Source: Blepharisma japonicum | Lineage: Eukaryota; Ciliophora; Heterotrichea; Heterotrichida; Blepharismidae | Length of the DNA: 64,000 bases | Assembly: GCA_949751835.1 (NCBI GenBank) | Contig: CATKHK010000064.1 | Location: 124,001-188,000 of the forward strand | Direction: 5' to 3' | Shown here: positions 10,604 to 21,659 of the stretch, piece by piece | How positions within the stretch are numbered: position 1 is the stretch's first letter | Layout of the letters: each line of letters opens with the position of its first letter | Program-made: the position numbers and the translations under genes | Notes under the pieces: model-generated | Told to the model about the DNA's origin: nothing | The model's database searches: none | Seen by the model: the letters and a program-made list of their open reading frames with translations, nothing else

Positions 10604-11245
10604 TTAAATTGAGTTTGCTAATGATACAACTCTTTTAGGAGAGAGTATTGAGAATTCCGCTGTTTTTTGACTTCTTGGTCCGAAAGCTTCAAAATTATTG
10701 TTTTTTTCTGGGTCTTTTTCAGAGTTCTCACCAAGAGTTTTCCATATGAAAAATTTCCCCTTTTCTGAGCCACATATAATGTGGTCAAAATCTGAAGAAA
10801 AACTAACAGAAATTGGAAACTTGGAGTTTGAGGTTCCTTTATATTTTTGTATTAAGCTGTTGGTTTTGTATTGAAAAAATCTCAATCTCGAGTCATTTGT
10901 GGTTATTAGAAGTAAATCATTGTCAGTGAATTCAAGTCCTGTAACCTTTTTGCCAAAGCATTTAAAACCGGAGCTATTGCGGGATTTCAGAATTGAATGG
11001 AAATGTAGATGTAAGTCGGAATTTGAACTTTAATAAAGCATCACTTTTCCGTGGGATAGGCCAGCAGCGAGAAAATCGCCAAGTGGCGAATATTTAATTA
11101 TATAAATATTGCCTGCAACCTTATAGTTGGATTCGACCTTCCCAGATGTAATTTTGAAAATTCTTATGATACGATCTTCAGCTGCAGTTGCAAAGTATCC
11201 TGAAATAGTTGGATGAAAGCATACAGAATTTACAGGACATGGGTG
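10604..11245 (-). pseudogene. Decayed WDR44-like WD40 gene, C-terminal half only
   Basis: The reading frame encodes the last WD repeats of a WDR44 (Rab11-binding) relative: PVNSVCFHP, AAEDRIIRIFK, YSPLGDFLAAGLSHGKVMLY, GKKVTGLEF, LLLITTNDSRLRFFQY, SFSSDFDHIICGSEKGKFFIW. The order and spacing match WDR44. Two features argue that it is broken. First, a TAA at 11030-11032 lies in the middle of a repeat, right after GKVMLY, with the frame and the homology continuing on both sides; no GT-AG 15-16 nt intron removes it. Second, the frame runs into a TAG at 11246-11248 before any start codon, and I find no further repeats upstream. The 3' end looks natural. A sequence error plus an unrecognised intron is the alternative. 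Confidence 0.55.
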
Positions 11246-11248
11246 CTA

Positions 11249-12344
11249 ATATGTAAAAATAAAATTAAGTAATTTTCAGGTAGAATTTTTGATTTTGAAT
11301 CTTCAGAGTATTTTTTTCATGCATGGTATATTTCTCACTATCAATTTTCTATGCATTTCAATTTGCATTTACACAGAAGTGCATCACTTATATAATGGGC
11401 TTATATAGCTAACCCTCAATTGAAAGTCAAAGAATCAATCCTCAAATCATATTAAGTTTTGCTGTTGAAAGCTGAGACTCTCGAACTAATATTTTCCACT
11501 AATTAAAGAGTGCCAATTTCATTGCAAATTATAATCACTTTCTCAAAGTTAATTCTCTCCATCTCAACACATCAATAAAGCAATGATAAAAACCTCAATA
11601 CTGCATGATATCTATATAAAGCATTAGCATCCATCAAATATAGCAGAGAATTACACAGTAGAAATTAAGATTTGTTTAACAAAAGCAGTCCCTTATCACG
11701 GTATTTTGAATAACATACTATATGAAGAAATGCAAATAAAAATCAAATCATGATAGCAAAGCTTAAAAAATTCTAATAAAATACTTCAGTTAAATAAATA
11801 CCTCTACTAATCATCTTTTGTGAAGTGCTATCTAAAATATTCCCTTTAATAATTACATTCAGGGACATTAATCTATCCTTTGATAAGTTAAATCCTTCAT
11901 CGCTTAAATATTTAAATCGGTATATTCAAGTTCAAAGTCCATTATATTGCTTTTCTTTCATTAATTATTTATTATTTTTATTTCAAAAGACAAATCATAT
12001 TTTCAAAACTTTAAAATACATTAATCTTAGTTACCTCCATGACGCTAAATAGAAATATAGCAATTAGCTGCTCAATCCAAAAAAATTAAGTATTGAAGCG
12101 AGCTGAATCAAGCAACCTTTAAATTACTCAAAGACACTAATTTTAATTTTTACTTCTAATTATTAAATATATTTGTTAAAAATTTTTTGTTTCCATGCTA
12201 ATCATCAAATAATCAGTAAAAGGCCTCTGCTAGCTTCCGCTTCTTTACCATTTTATAAAGGAATGTGAAAAATATAAATGATTATTATTAATTTGGCTAA
12301 AAAGCCTTTAAGTTTAAGTTGTTTTCTTTAAATCCCATTAATGT
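11249..12344. other. Long intergenic region, no gene supported
   Basis: About 1.1 kb, AT-rich. A 75-codon plus-strand frame at 11825-12052 has the composition of noncoding DNA (Phe, Tyr, Ile, Lys, Asn, Leu) and no homology. The right end is presumed promoter for the proteasome gene. Confidence 0.45.
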
Positions 12345-13094
12345 ATGACTGATAAGAATAAAATGTTTGCAACGAAAAATGAGTACGATAGAGGCGTCAA
12401 CACTTTTTCTCCTGAAGGAAGACTTTTTCAAGTAGAATATGCACTAGAGGCAATCAAGCTTGGTTCAACTTCGATCGGCATCACTTGTCAGGATGGCGTT
12501 GTTCTTGCTGTGGAAAGAAGAGTCACAAGCAAGCTGATAGAGCCTTCATCGATTGAGAAGATCTTCGAAATTGACAGCCATGTCGGCTGCGCAATGAGTG
12601 GAATCCTAGCTGACGCAAGAACCCTTGTAGATCATGCGAGAGCTGAAGCTCAGAATCATAGGTTCACGTACTTAGAAGAAATGCTCCTCCAGAGCATTGC
12701 ACAAAGCGTTTGTGATTTGTCTCTTAACTTTGGAGAAGGTGATGGATCACAAAAGAAACCTATGTCAAGACCTTATGGAGTTTCACTACTTATAGGAGGA
12801 GTTGATAAAAATGGGCCTGCACTTTTCACCACAGACCCATCTGGGACCATGTTTAAGTACAAGGCAAAGGCTATCGGCAGCGCTGCAGAAGGAGCTCAAA
12901 CTATGCTTCAAGAAGAATTCAAGGCTGACTTATCACTTGAGGATGGGGTAAAAATGGCTTTGCGCATTTTGAAGCAAGTTATGGAAGAAGCAATCACTAG
13001 CCAAAACGTCGAAGTCGCTGTTGTTTCTTCTCAAGACAAGGTATTTAGAAGGTTGACACCAAGTGGGGTTGAAGAATATTTAACTAGTCTTTAG
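12345..13094 (+). CDS. PSMA5: 20S proteasome subunit alpha-5
   Basis: A 249-residue structural alpha-ring subunit of the 20S proteasome. Diagnostic blocks: YDRGVNTFSPEGRLFQVEYA (alpha-subunit N-terminal signature), EAIKLGSTSIGI, PSSIEKIFEIDSHVGCAMSG, MSRPYGVSLLIGGVD and AIGSAAEGAQTMLQEEF. These match alpha-5 rather than other alpha types. No propeptide or active-site Thr is expected. Family proteins begin at the position of Met7 here (MFATKNEYDRG), so either that Met (12363) or the upstream ATG at 12345 may be the true start. The reading frame needs no TGA and no intron. Confidence 0.95.
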   Translation: MTDKNKMFATKNEYDRGVNTFSPEGRLFQVEYALEAIKLGSTSIGITCQDGVVLAVERRVTSKLIEPSSIEKIFEIDSHVGCAMSGILADARTLVDHARAEAQNHRFTYLEEMLLQSIAQSVCDLSLNFGEGDGSQKKPMSRPYGVSLLIGGVDKNGPALFTTDPSGTMFKYKAKAIGSAAEGAQTMLQEEFKADLSLEDGVKMALRILKQVMEEAITSQNVEVAVVSSQDKVFRRLTPSGVEEYLTSL

Positions 13095-13760
13095 ATCTTT
13101 CTTGCAAACCTGTTTCGGTAATAAATTTTGACTTATAAACAGCATATTATCTATTAAACAAGCCTCATATAAATCATAGACCACACTGTTAAATATTTTT
13201 AGTTTTACCTTATAATTGATATTTAAAAGGATTAAAACAGAAATATTTATTAACCTCTCTCCATGAGATATTCTATAGTAAATAAAGACTAAAACTGCAT
13301 ATTAGATCGCTATGCAAGACCTGAAGTAATTGCTAAACTTACTATAGATTCTTAAAACATTATTTTTATTTAGTAGTATCAAAAAATTAGATTGTCTTGC
13401 TTTACTACAATATAGGGGCTAATAAGGCCAAGAATATATCTAAGTGTCGTTGCTCTATTAGGATGGCTGATAAAATAATTGAATTAGTATTGAATATTAT
13501 TAAATTTGATACAAATAAGATACTAGAAATGGCATAGGATTATGTGTAATATATTGAAACCATAAGTTTAGACTAACTAAATTAAATTAGGAAAGTGCAG
13601 ATTTGGCAGGGAAAACTAAGAGCCGGAAGAAATGGCCTTGAAGACCCTTAAATAAAGCATCAGCTGTATCCTTTTTGCTTAGTTTTTCTTCTTTTAATAA
13701 TTTGACATTGATCAGAACATCTAAAATTAAACAGCTAATTTAATAATAATATTTTGTGAC
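13095..13760. other. Intergenic, no gene seen
   Basis: AT-rich spacer between two plus-strand genes. No open frame of note; the right end presumably holds the chitin synthase promoter. Confidence 0.5.
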
Positions 13761-16700
13761 ATGGACCAGCCACTAACCCCAAAAGCTGGCAAAGAAGGGC
13801 ATATTTCTCTCGTTCCCGATCAAGTAGAGCACAACCCTGAAATTCAACCCCTCGGAAAAAGCATTGATCTAGTCTATCAGCCATTAAAACTTGTGAAGGT
13901 CATGGAAAACCGATATGTCGATAGTAAGCAGTTTCGAGGTCTAAAAGTAACCCAAGGACTTACATGGATTCCTCCCGAAGCTGGCTTTCGACAAGGCATT
14001 TTTAAGGACCTGCTTTATGACTATAGCAAAAAAGGTCAGACCAAAGTTGAGTTTCTTATTGTGGTCACAATGTATAACGAAGACGTAAAAAACTTCAGGG
14101 ACACTATGATTGGTATCACAGAAAATCTTGAAGATTTTAAGCGCGCTGGTGTCCCCGAAAGTGCCATATGTTGCATTATTATAGTCGACGGGATAAAGCC
14201 TTTTCTGCAGACTTTTAACAAGCAAAAGCAATTTTTTTCACAATTTTTTGATGAGCAGAAAATCAAGGATTTTTTCCACGTTGAAGACGCTATTCAATGC
14301 AAAATTCCTAACGAGGATGATGAGGATGAATTTGCCCACTGCTTTATGCAGAATGCAAAATTCGATGAAAGTAACACTCTCCAGTTCATTTTTTGCGTCA
14401 AACAAAAAAATAGAAAGAAACTAAACACACATTTATGGTTCTTCGGAGGATTTTGTGAAATGTTCAATCCCAACTATGTCATGCTATTAGATGTAGGAAC
14501 AAGACCTCTCCCAAACTCCTTGTTTTTGCTTTATGAATGCATGAAGACTGATGTAAGAGTTGCGGGATGTTGCGGTGAAATTAGACCAATGGAGCCAAGC
14601 TTTTGAAACCTTGTTGTAGGGGCTCAGATGGTTGAGTATAAATTTGCACATATCTTTGATAAAGCCCTGGAAAGTGTGATAGGGTACATTACTGTCTTGC
14701 CTGGAGCCTTCAGTGCTTATAGGTGGGAAGCTTTGCAAGGAGCTCCACTATGGGAGCATTATTTTAAATCTATTTGCCATCCAGAGTTTATGGATGCTTT
14801 TCAGTCCAATATTTACCTCGCTGAAGATAGAGTTCTCTGCTTAGCCCTGGTTTCTAAAAAGAATAGAGATTATATTCTAAGATATGTGAAAGACTCAGTC
14901 GCAGAAACAGATGTTCCTGATAAGCTATCAGTTCTTATGGCTCAGCGCAGAAGATGAATAAATGGCTCATGGTTCGCTTTGATTGATTCTATCAAGCGTA
15001 TGAGCTCTGTTTTTGAATCAGCCCACAGTAGGACCAGAAAAATCTGCTTCACAATCCAAATGATTTATTATGTGGTCAACGTCGTTTTCTCATGGTTCAT
15101 GGTAGGCTCGTTCTTTTTAGCATTTGCTATCGCTGTTCGCAAGCAATTTGGAGGAGACTCTGACAGCTCCACAATTATAAGTTTTTCTGGCTGAATCATA
15201 ATTTCGTATACTACGCTTCTGATAATTGTATTTATTATGGCCCTAGGAGTAAAGCCAAAGCGTGTAGAAGATGCTTACAAAGTGATAGCTTGCATCTTCG
15301 GTGTATATATGTTACTAACTATGGGGCTAATGTTCAAATATATCATTACTAACCTGAGCACGAATAGTTGGATCATCCCTTTGATGGTTGCCACTATTTT
15401 TTGCTTTGCCATGAACACTCTTTGTCATAGTGCAACCCTGACTGTGCTGAAGGGAGTTTTGCATTTCGTCTTTTTATCGCCATCTTATGTTAATTTATTT
15501 CTGGTGTATGCTATATGCAATATTCATGATTGCACCTGGGGAAATAGACCCGATCAACAGAGCGATGAGGAGCGAGCCCACTTGGAAGAGTTTGAAGAAT
15601 TCAGAACGCGATGGGCCATTGTGTGGGCGCTTTGTAATAGTGCTTTCGCCTATTATTTAAATCTGGTTGACAAATCAGGCAGCGATGCAACGAGATGGTA
15701 TATCTATTCTATTGCTTTTGTTGGAGTAGGACTGCTTATTATTAGATTTTGTGGAGGAATCATGTACCTATGCCAAGAAAATTGGTGCCAGAAAAAGCTG
15801 CGAGTTAAAGCTCAAGTTGTCCCTTCGCCAATGCCAGTTTTAAAACAATTGTATTGCGACACAAATCAAGAGTTGCTGGATGAAAGCAGAAACCCAATCA
15901 TTGCTGTGGCAGAGGCATCAAGAAAGAACACTGAAGAAGACAAAGAAGAGAGCTCTAATGGGCAGATTGAAGAAGAAAAGCTTGATATTGAGGAAGACGA
16001 TTTCGATATAGACGAAGAAGAAAATCTGGGAATGGAAGAAAACGTGAATGTAAAAAACTACCCAAAAATCAACGTTACTGTGCTGAAGCCAGCATATTCG
16101 GAAAGAAAGGTAAACGCAGGCAAGCCCAAAATGTACAAGCACATCAAAAATGCAATCAGACAGCCTATAAAGAGCAGCAAGTTTCTCAATGAACTTATGA
16201 AAGCAGGAAGTCACAAAGCCCAAAAATCAGCCTTGATGATTCAGTCTTGGTTCCGCAGCTGAAAATGCAGAGAAACCTACCAAAAGCAGCGAAGATTTTT
16301 TGACTACTTAGCTTATGGCAAAACAATCTTGCAGCACTCCTTCTATTTTGTATCAATTTATAAGACTATTAAAGAAGCGCACTTCAAAAATCGCCTTATG
16401 AGGAAAAAGGTTGAGGTAAACATTGTGGTAGATGCATATCCTCTAGAAAAAGGGCTTTCAAAGCCAATTGAACTTAACGACAGCTTGGCTAATGTATGCT
16501 CAAAACTAGAAATAGAACCTGATGAAGCTGAGCTGAGGCGACAACATGATGAATTGATTAAAAAAGTTAGGATAAAGAATGACCTTGTAGATATTTGCAT
16601 TGAAGAAAATAAAGAAGATAAGATCATCGCAAGAAAAATTTATACAGCAAAAACAGAGTTAGCTGATGGAATCGAATACGATGTCGACATTATTTACGTC

Positions 16701-16868
16701 TTCGGAAACGAAAAGAAAATTGAAATTTCTGCTATCAAGGGCAAATTTTCGTATTTTTATACTATGTATTTAGACTTACTACAGGATTTAGAAACTGTAC
16801 AAAAGAAAATTCCTTTTATTTTGAGCCGATTGATGATTGAAGACGGCATGCTACAATTTAAATCATAG
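13761..16868 (+). CDS. Chitin synthase (GT2 family), full catalytic motif set, IQ motif near C-terminus
   Basis: A 1,035-residue membrane enzyme that polymerises UDP-GlcNAc. The cytosolic GT2 domain holds VVTMYNEDVKNFRDTM, MLLDVGTRP (Asp244), AEDRVLCL (Glu355-Asp356-Arg357, catalytic base region) and QRRRW (395-399), whose Trp is a TGA codon. Membrane helices follow at about 430-660: a pair flanking the QRRRW-INGSW region, then five or so more before IRFCGGIMYL. The C-terminal third is unlike fungal enzymes: an acidic linker (about 715-760), then SALMIQSWFRSWKCRETY, which fits a calmodulin-binding IQ motif, and a 180-residue coiled, charged tail. Several TGA codons lie in one unbroken frame; no intron. 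A diverged paralogue lies 5 kb downstream. A role in cyst wall or lorica is likely but inferred. Confidence 0.9.
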
Positions 16869-16933
16869 ATTAATTTATGAATAATCTAGTTTTTAAGATA
16901 ATTTTAATTTGAATATTTAATCGAATTGGTTAT

Positions 16934-18400
16934 TTAAGCTTGAAGGGTGGCAACATATCTTGCGAGATCAATTGGGGTAACAATTGAAATATATGACCCA
17001 GTGTTAACCAGGGCAAAGTGCTCGTCCTCAAATAATGTGTTTAAGTATGTGAGAGGAGTATCCAGAGTTACGATTCTGTTTCCTTTGTACAAAAACATAC
17101 TGCATGGGTCGGTAGATTTGAGCTTTCCTGATGATAATTTTGCTGTGATTCCACCAACAGTGACCACGCCTAATATACTGCTTCCTTCCACAACAGGCAG
17201 CTGGTCATATGACTTTTCTTGCATAAGTTGCAAAACTTCTGAGCAAGGAGTTGAAGGCAAAACGTTTTGTGAAGGACTAAGGTTCAAGTCTCTTAACGTT
17301 TTTCCACTCAAGACGTTGTCTTCTGGCGGAACCATGAAGCCGTTTTGGATCATCCAATTGTCATTGATGAACTTGGTCATATAGTTTCTAATGGAGTCTG
17401 CCAGCAAGACAACTACTCTTTTGCCAGCTGGAAGCGTCTTAGCTATCTGTAGAGCTGCCCAGAAGGAAGAGCCAGATGAGCCACCAACAAGGAGTCCTTC
17501 TTCCTTGATAAGTCTTCTTGCAATATCGAATGAGTTTTGATCATTTGTTTTGACCCAGTGATCGACTAGTCCGCTATTACAGACTCTCGGGACAAAGTCA
17601 TAGCCAATGCCTTCAACTTTGTATGTCCCAACACTATCATGCTCTGGGTCTGCCAAAAGAGAACCTTCAGGATCAACGCCAATGATCTTTACAGTTGGAC
17701 ATCTTTCCTTCAGTTTTCTTGAAATGCCAGTCATAGTGCCTCCAGTTCCTGCAGCAACTACAAAGTAATCCAAATGCCCATCACATTGGCTCAAGATTTC
17801 TTCTGCAGTTTGATCATAATGTGCTAATGGGTTGGATGAGTTTGAGTACTGATTAAGAACAATTGCTTTAGGTAGCTCTCTTTCTAATCTATCTGCAACT
17901 CCAATATGGCTTTCTGGTGAATTAAAAGCAGCCTCTGTTGGAGTTCTGATAATTTCAGCTCCCAATGCTTTGAGAGTATTACTTTTCTCTTGGCTCATCT
18001 TTTCAGGTAAGGTGATTATGCAGTGGTAACCCTTGGCAGCTGCCGTCAAAGCAAGCCCAATTCCTGTATTTCCTGATGTAGGCTCAATCAAAGTCCACCC
18101 AGGCTCAATTCTTCCATCTCTTTCAGCGTCCTCGATCATTCTAAGACCAATTCTATCCTTGACTGATCCTCCTGGATTCAAATACTCGCATTTTACAAGA
18201 ATTTCGCATTGGATCCCGTCCTTTTTTGTAATGTTGTTTATTCGGACCATTGGGGTATTTCCAATTGCTTCCAAAATTGAGCCACATATTCTTGGACGTT
18301 CCTGGTGTGGAAGGTGATGATGAGGAGAAGGTTCACTCGAATTGAGGCTCCATTTGCATGGAGTAGGGGTTTGTCTAATATCGTAAACCTTCTGTGACAT
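16934..18400 (-). CDS. CBS: Cystathionine beta-synthase with heme site and CBS-domain pair
   Basis: A 488-residue PLP enzyme condensing serine and homocysteine to cystathionine. The N-terminus has Cys15 in PCKW and PHHH at 26-29, matching the Cys/His pair that ligates heme in animal CBS. The catalytic core contains NPGGSVKDRIGLRMIEDAER with the PLP Lys81, PTSGNTGIGLAL and the phosphate-binding GTGGTMTGI loop. Two CBS (Bateman) domains occupy about 365-488 (MQEKSYDQLPVVEGSSILGV and following), the regulatory module that binds S-adenosylmethionine in animals. The length is close to the 551-residue human enzyme minus part of its N-terminal extension. The frame is continuous without TGA. It is transcribed toward the end of the chitin synthase gene, with 65 bases between their stops. 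Confidence 0.95.
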   Translation of the reverse strand: MSQKVYDIRQTPTPCKWSLNSSEPSPHHHLPHQERPRICGSILEAIGNTPMVRINNITKKDGIQCEILVKCEYLNPGGSVKDRIGLRMIEDAERDGRIEPGWTLIEPTSGNTGIGLALTAAAKGYHCIITLPEKMSQEKSNTLKALGAEIIRTPTEAAFNSPESHIGVADRLERELPKAIVLNQYSNSSNPLAHYDQTAEEILSQCDGHLDYFVVAAGTGGTMTGISRKLKERCPTVKIIGVDPEGSLLADPEHDSVGTYKVEGIGYDFVPRVCNSGLVDHWVKTNDQNSFDIARRLIKEEGLLVGGSSGSSFWAALQIAKTLPAGKRVVVLLADSIRNYMTKFINDNWMIQNGFMVPPEDNVLSGKTLRDLNLSPSQNVLPSTPCSEVLQLMQEKSYDQLPVVEGSSILGVVTVGGITAKLSSGKLKSTDPCSMFLYKGNRIVTLDTPLTYLNTLFEDEHFALVNTGSYISIVTPIDLARYVATLQA

Positions 18401-19021
18401 AATTATATGGATAAAAATCCATGAAACTCATTGGCTTAAGATGTCATGGAAGTCTCAAAAAAATTCTTAAGGTTAAAACTTTTGAAATGATTGAAAGATT
18501 TAGGAGATTTAGCCAGAAAGTATAAAATAGTCTATTTTATTTCAAATTTCACAAACTTCACCAGAGACTGCATTGATGTGGCTCAATAAACCATATATTA
18601 TTTCGCCATTACTTTTATGTGATTAACTACGTAAGCTAAGCCTAGGGCAATTTTTGTCTTTAATGCTATTAATAATTCAGTAAATAAAATGCACCATAAT
18701 ATTGAGATTAAAATGACTATCAGGTTTAAAGATTTTAAATTTTTTTTTGGTTTATGGGCCTTTAGACTTTATATTAAGCCTAAATATTAGTCTGCAAGAG
18801 TAACTCAAAAATCTGGTATTGTTATTTTTTAAATTTCAAAATAGCACGTTAGTATATTTTTATGGTATTCAAGACATTATATTACAAATAATTTCATATA
18901 TATACTTAGCATTAAACTTTCTGTGGCAAAACACCAAAATATGGAAATCAGCTTGACGTTAGCCTGCTTGAATTTATTTTTGATGATAAAATTATTATAT
19001 AATGGGAAACATAAGTAATAT
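18401..19021. other. Intergenic, no gene seen
   Basis: AT-rich spacer between the start of the CBS gene and the end of the casein kinase gene, both minus strand. No recognisable element. Confidence 0.5.
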
Positions 19022-20071
19022 TTATCTCATACCTCTGGAAGCAATCGTCACTATTTTGGGACCAGGGACATGGTTGGGAGGAGTTTGGCTTGCTCTTTGC
19101 CGATTTTGCTTTACTTCTTCTTGAGTTGGTGGATCTTGATGTCTCGCTTGCTGGGCGTTTAGGTTTTGCTGATTTTGCCCTCCTTGCTGTCTGATTAAGC
19201 ACCAATCAAACATGAAATCATATTGATAATTTTCTCTGAAAAACAAATCTTTGAAAAGTCGTTTTAGATAACTGTAGTCTGGCCTGTCCTCAAACCTCAA
19301 CGCTTTGCAATAATTTATATAAGTTGCGAATTCTGATGGGAAATTGGCACATAAGACTTCCACACTTGTGCTCATCTTTTTTTCCATGATTGCAGCGTAT
19401 TTTTCCTTCTTGTTGTTTCCTTGGAGACCCTGCCAAGGGAGAGATCCTCTGAGAAAGTAGAGTAGGACATAGCCAATGCCTTCTAAATCGTCCCTTCGAG
19501 ACTGTTCGATGCCAATGTGGGTGCTGATAGAGGCATAGCGAGCTGTTCCTGTAAGATTTTTCCCTTCTCGATATGGGATATGCTGATTGGTTTTGGGATC
19601 CCTGTATTTTTTAGCCAAACCGAAATCAATGACGTACACTTGATTGGCTTTGCGTCCCAGGCCGATGAGGAAGTTGTCTGGCTTGATATCTCTGTGTAAG
19701 AAATTTTTTGCGTGGATGTACTCCACTCTTGAGATCATTTGGTCCGCCAGCATCAACACAGTCTTGACGCTCATAGATCTCCCACAAAATTGATGCAAGT
19801 CTTCCAAGGAAGGCCCAAGCAGTTCCATGACCATGACGTTGTAGTCGCCTTCCACTCCATATCAATGGATGCAGGGGATTCCAGTTCCTCCCTGAAGGAT
19901 TCTGTACAAGCGTGACTCATATAGCAGCTGAGGATGCCTCGTTCTAATATTTTCAAGTTTTATTGCGACTTCTTCATTTGTTTGAATATTTGTACCTAAG
20001 TAAATCTCTCCAAACGACCCACTCCCGATTTTCCGTCCGACTCTGAACTTGCTCCCCACACGTAACTCCAT
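19022..20071 (-). CDS. Casein kinase 1 (delta/epsilon-like) Ser/Thr kinase
   Basis: A 349-residue kinase. Motifs: [13 protein letters not shown] (Gly loop), VAIKLE (VAIK Lys), [20 protein letters not shown] (CK1 signature; Trp is TGA at 19859-19861), [19 protein letters not shown] (catalytic loop), [31 protein letters not shown] (the CK1-specific segment replacing APE) and [19 protein letters not shown]. The kinase domain ends near residue 290 and a Gln-rich tail of about 60 residues follows, typical of autoinhibitory CK1 tails. The ATG at 20071 is a few residues before the fold. An 80-base divergent spacer separates it from the membrane-protein gene at 20152. Confidence 0.95.
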
Positions 20072-20151
20072 TTAATTTCTTTCAAAGTTTTAAATCAACG
20101 CAGAGACTGCTATTAAATTAGGAGAGTTTTAAATGATAAAAATAGAAATTG

Positions 20152-20895
20152 ATGATGGCAGATCAGTCATTTGCAGCTGAGATAATTAATCAAGATGAAA
20201 GCGTAATCCAGCTTGACATTTCATCAAATGGGTTATTGAGTGATGAAGCCCGTGCTCAAAGCATGGGGAATGGACTGAAAATCAAAGCTTATGGAAGATG
20301 AGGACTTTATGCGACCAAAACAGAAATTGTTTTATACGATCTAAGGCAAAAAATTTATTGGCTAAGCTTGCTGGAGCTAGGGCTTATGACGATCTCATTC
20401 TTTCTTATGGTCATTTTTGGGAGGTATATGATATTTTTGCAACTGCTTCACTTTATTAGACCTTTTTTCGCATTCAGACTGATAGAACAGTTGCCGAAAT
20501 CTCACGTAATATATGAAGAAATGCCAGACAATCTTGATGACGTCTCCACCTTTCAGCCGCTCCTTTTTGCACATTTCAAGCGTGCCAGTAAAGCATTATC
20601 AGTATACCTTATTGTGACAGCTTTTGCTTCGCTTACAGACTTGATTTCTCTGACAATCCAGTTATCATCAATCGATAGCGATTATAATCCACATCTACTT
20701 TATGCTATATTTGTATGGATATTTTTAGGCCTCGATTTCTTTCTTATTTTCTGGTACTGTACAATGAAATTTACCTTTCCTCAAGAAATTTGGTACAATC
20801 TTATAAAGCTAGCAAGAGGTAGTTGAGACGATGCAAAATGGTTCCTCAAAAATTATTTTCAATCTCTGCAAAGATCCCCTAGTAACGAGTTCTAA
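20152..20895 (+). CDS. Uncharacterised membrane protein
   Basis: A 247-residue protein with no family I recognise. After about 70 polar residues there are hydrophobic segments at about residues 72-95 (SLLELGLMTISFFLMVIFGR, extending into a second half-segment), 148-168 (ALSVYLIVTAFASLTDLISL) and 185-207 (YAIFVWIFLGLDFFLIFWYC). A stretch between the first and second segments (KSHVIYEEMPDNLDDVSTFQ) is acidic. Two TGA codons, one near the N-terminus (YGRWGLY) and one near the C-terminus (GSWDDAKW), are read as Trp. ATG codons at 20152 and 20155 are adjacent and either could be used. Convergent or shared-promoter arrangement with casein kinase gives no functional clue. Confidence 0.65.
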
Positions 20896-21659
20896 TGATC
20901 TTAAAATAAGTTGTATATTTAGTATTATATTTTCATTTATTAAATAATTACTATTATATTTTACTAGTTTGACTTTCGGAAACAAATGAATTGATAAAGC
21001 TGCAAATATTTTAAATAGATTTATTAATTTAAGGATGCTAAATAGCGCTATTAGAATAGGAGGGTTGCTTATTATAAAATATTTCTGAAAATTGGATTTA
21101 AATCTCAAATAAATTATTTAGAGAATTTTCATATTTTATAACTTTGGAATAAACGTAAATATTATTTTTAAAAGAAAAGTTCGGGATCAAAAAAGAGCTA
21201 ATCTTAAATAAGAATAAGGCAAAATTCTTTTAAACAGAGATATTATTGCTTTCAAATATTTCAAGAACTTGCTATTAGTATTGCTTAATGATAAAGTTCA
21301 ATTTTATATCCCAGCTTTGAATATTAGTAGCAATTAAAATTAAAACTATAAAGGCTATTAATAGGTTGCTATCTTAATGCTTTATTATAGTTTTTCTTCT
21401 TTTTATTATTTATAATGCAGCTTTGCTTTACTTTCATTAATAGACACAAAATTTTGATAACTCTTATTATTTTAATTTAATTATGCAAATTATACATATC
21501 ATTTCAAGGTCAATAACTCGACAGTTTTACAGAAATGTTATTAATCATATTTTTGCAGTTTTCGTTCCCATCATTAAATTGGAAAAATTCTGTTAAAATA
21601 TTGAGAGGGTTAACTTTTTTTTATAAACAATATATTAAAATAAATATTATAGAAGAATT
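20896..21659. other. Intergenic, no gene seen
   Basis: AT-rich spacer between two plus-strand genes. A minus-strand 99-codon frame at 20809-21108 overlaps the gene end, has noncoding composition and no homology. Confidence 0.5.

Noticed and set aside
11825-12052. 75-codon plus-strand frame as a gene
   Set aside because: Dominated by Phe, Tyr, Leu, Ile, Lys and Asn as expected from AT-rich noncoding DNA; no homology or supporting context.
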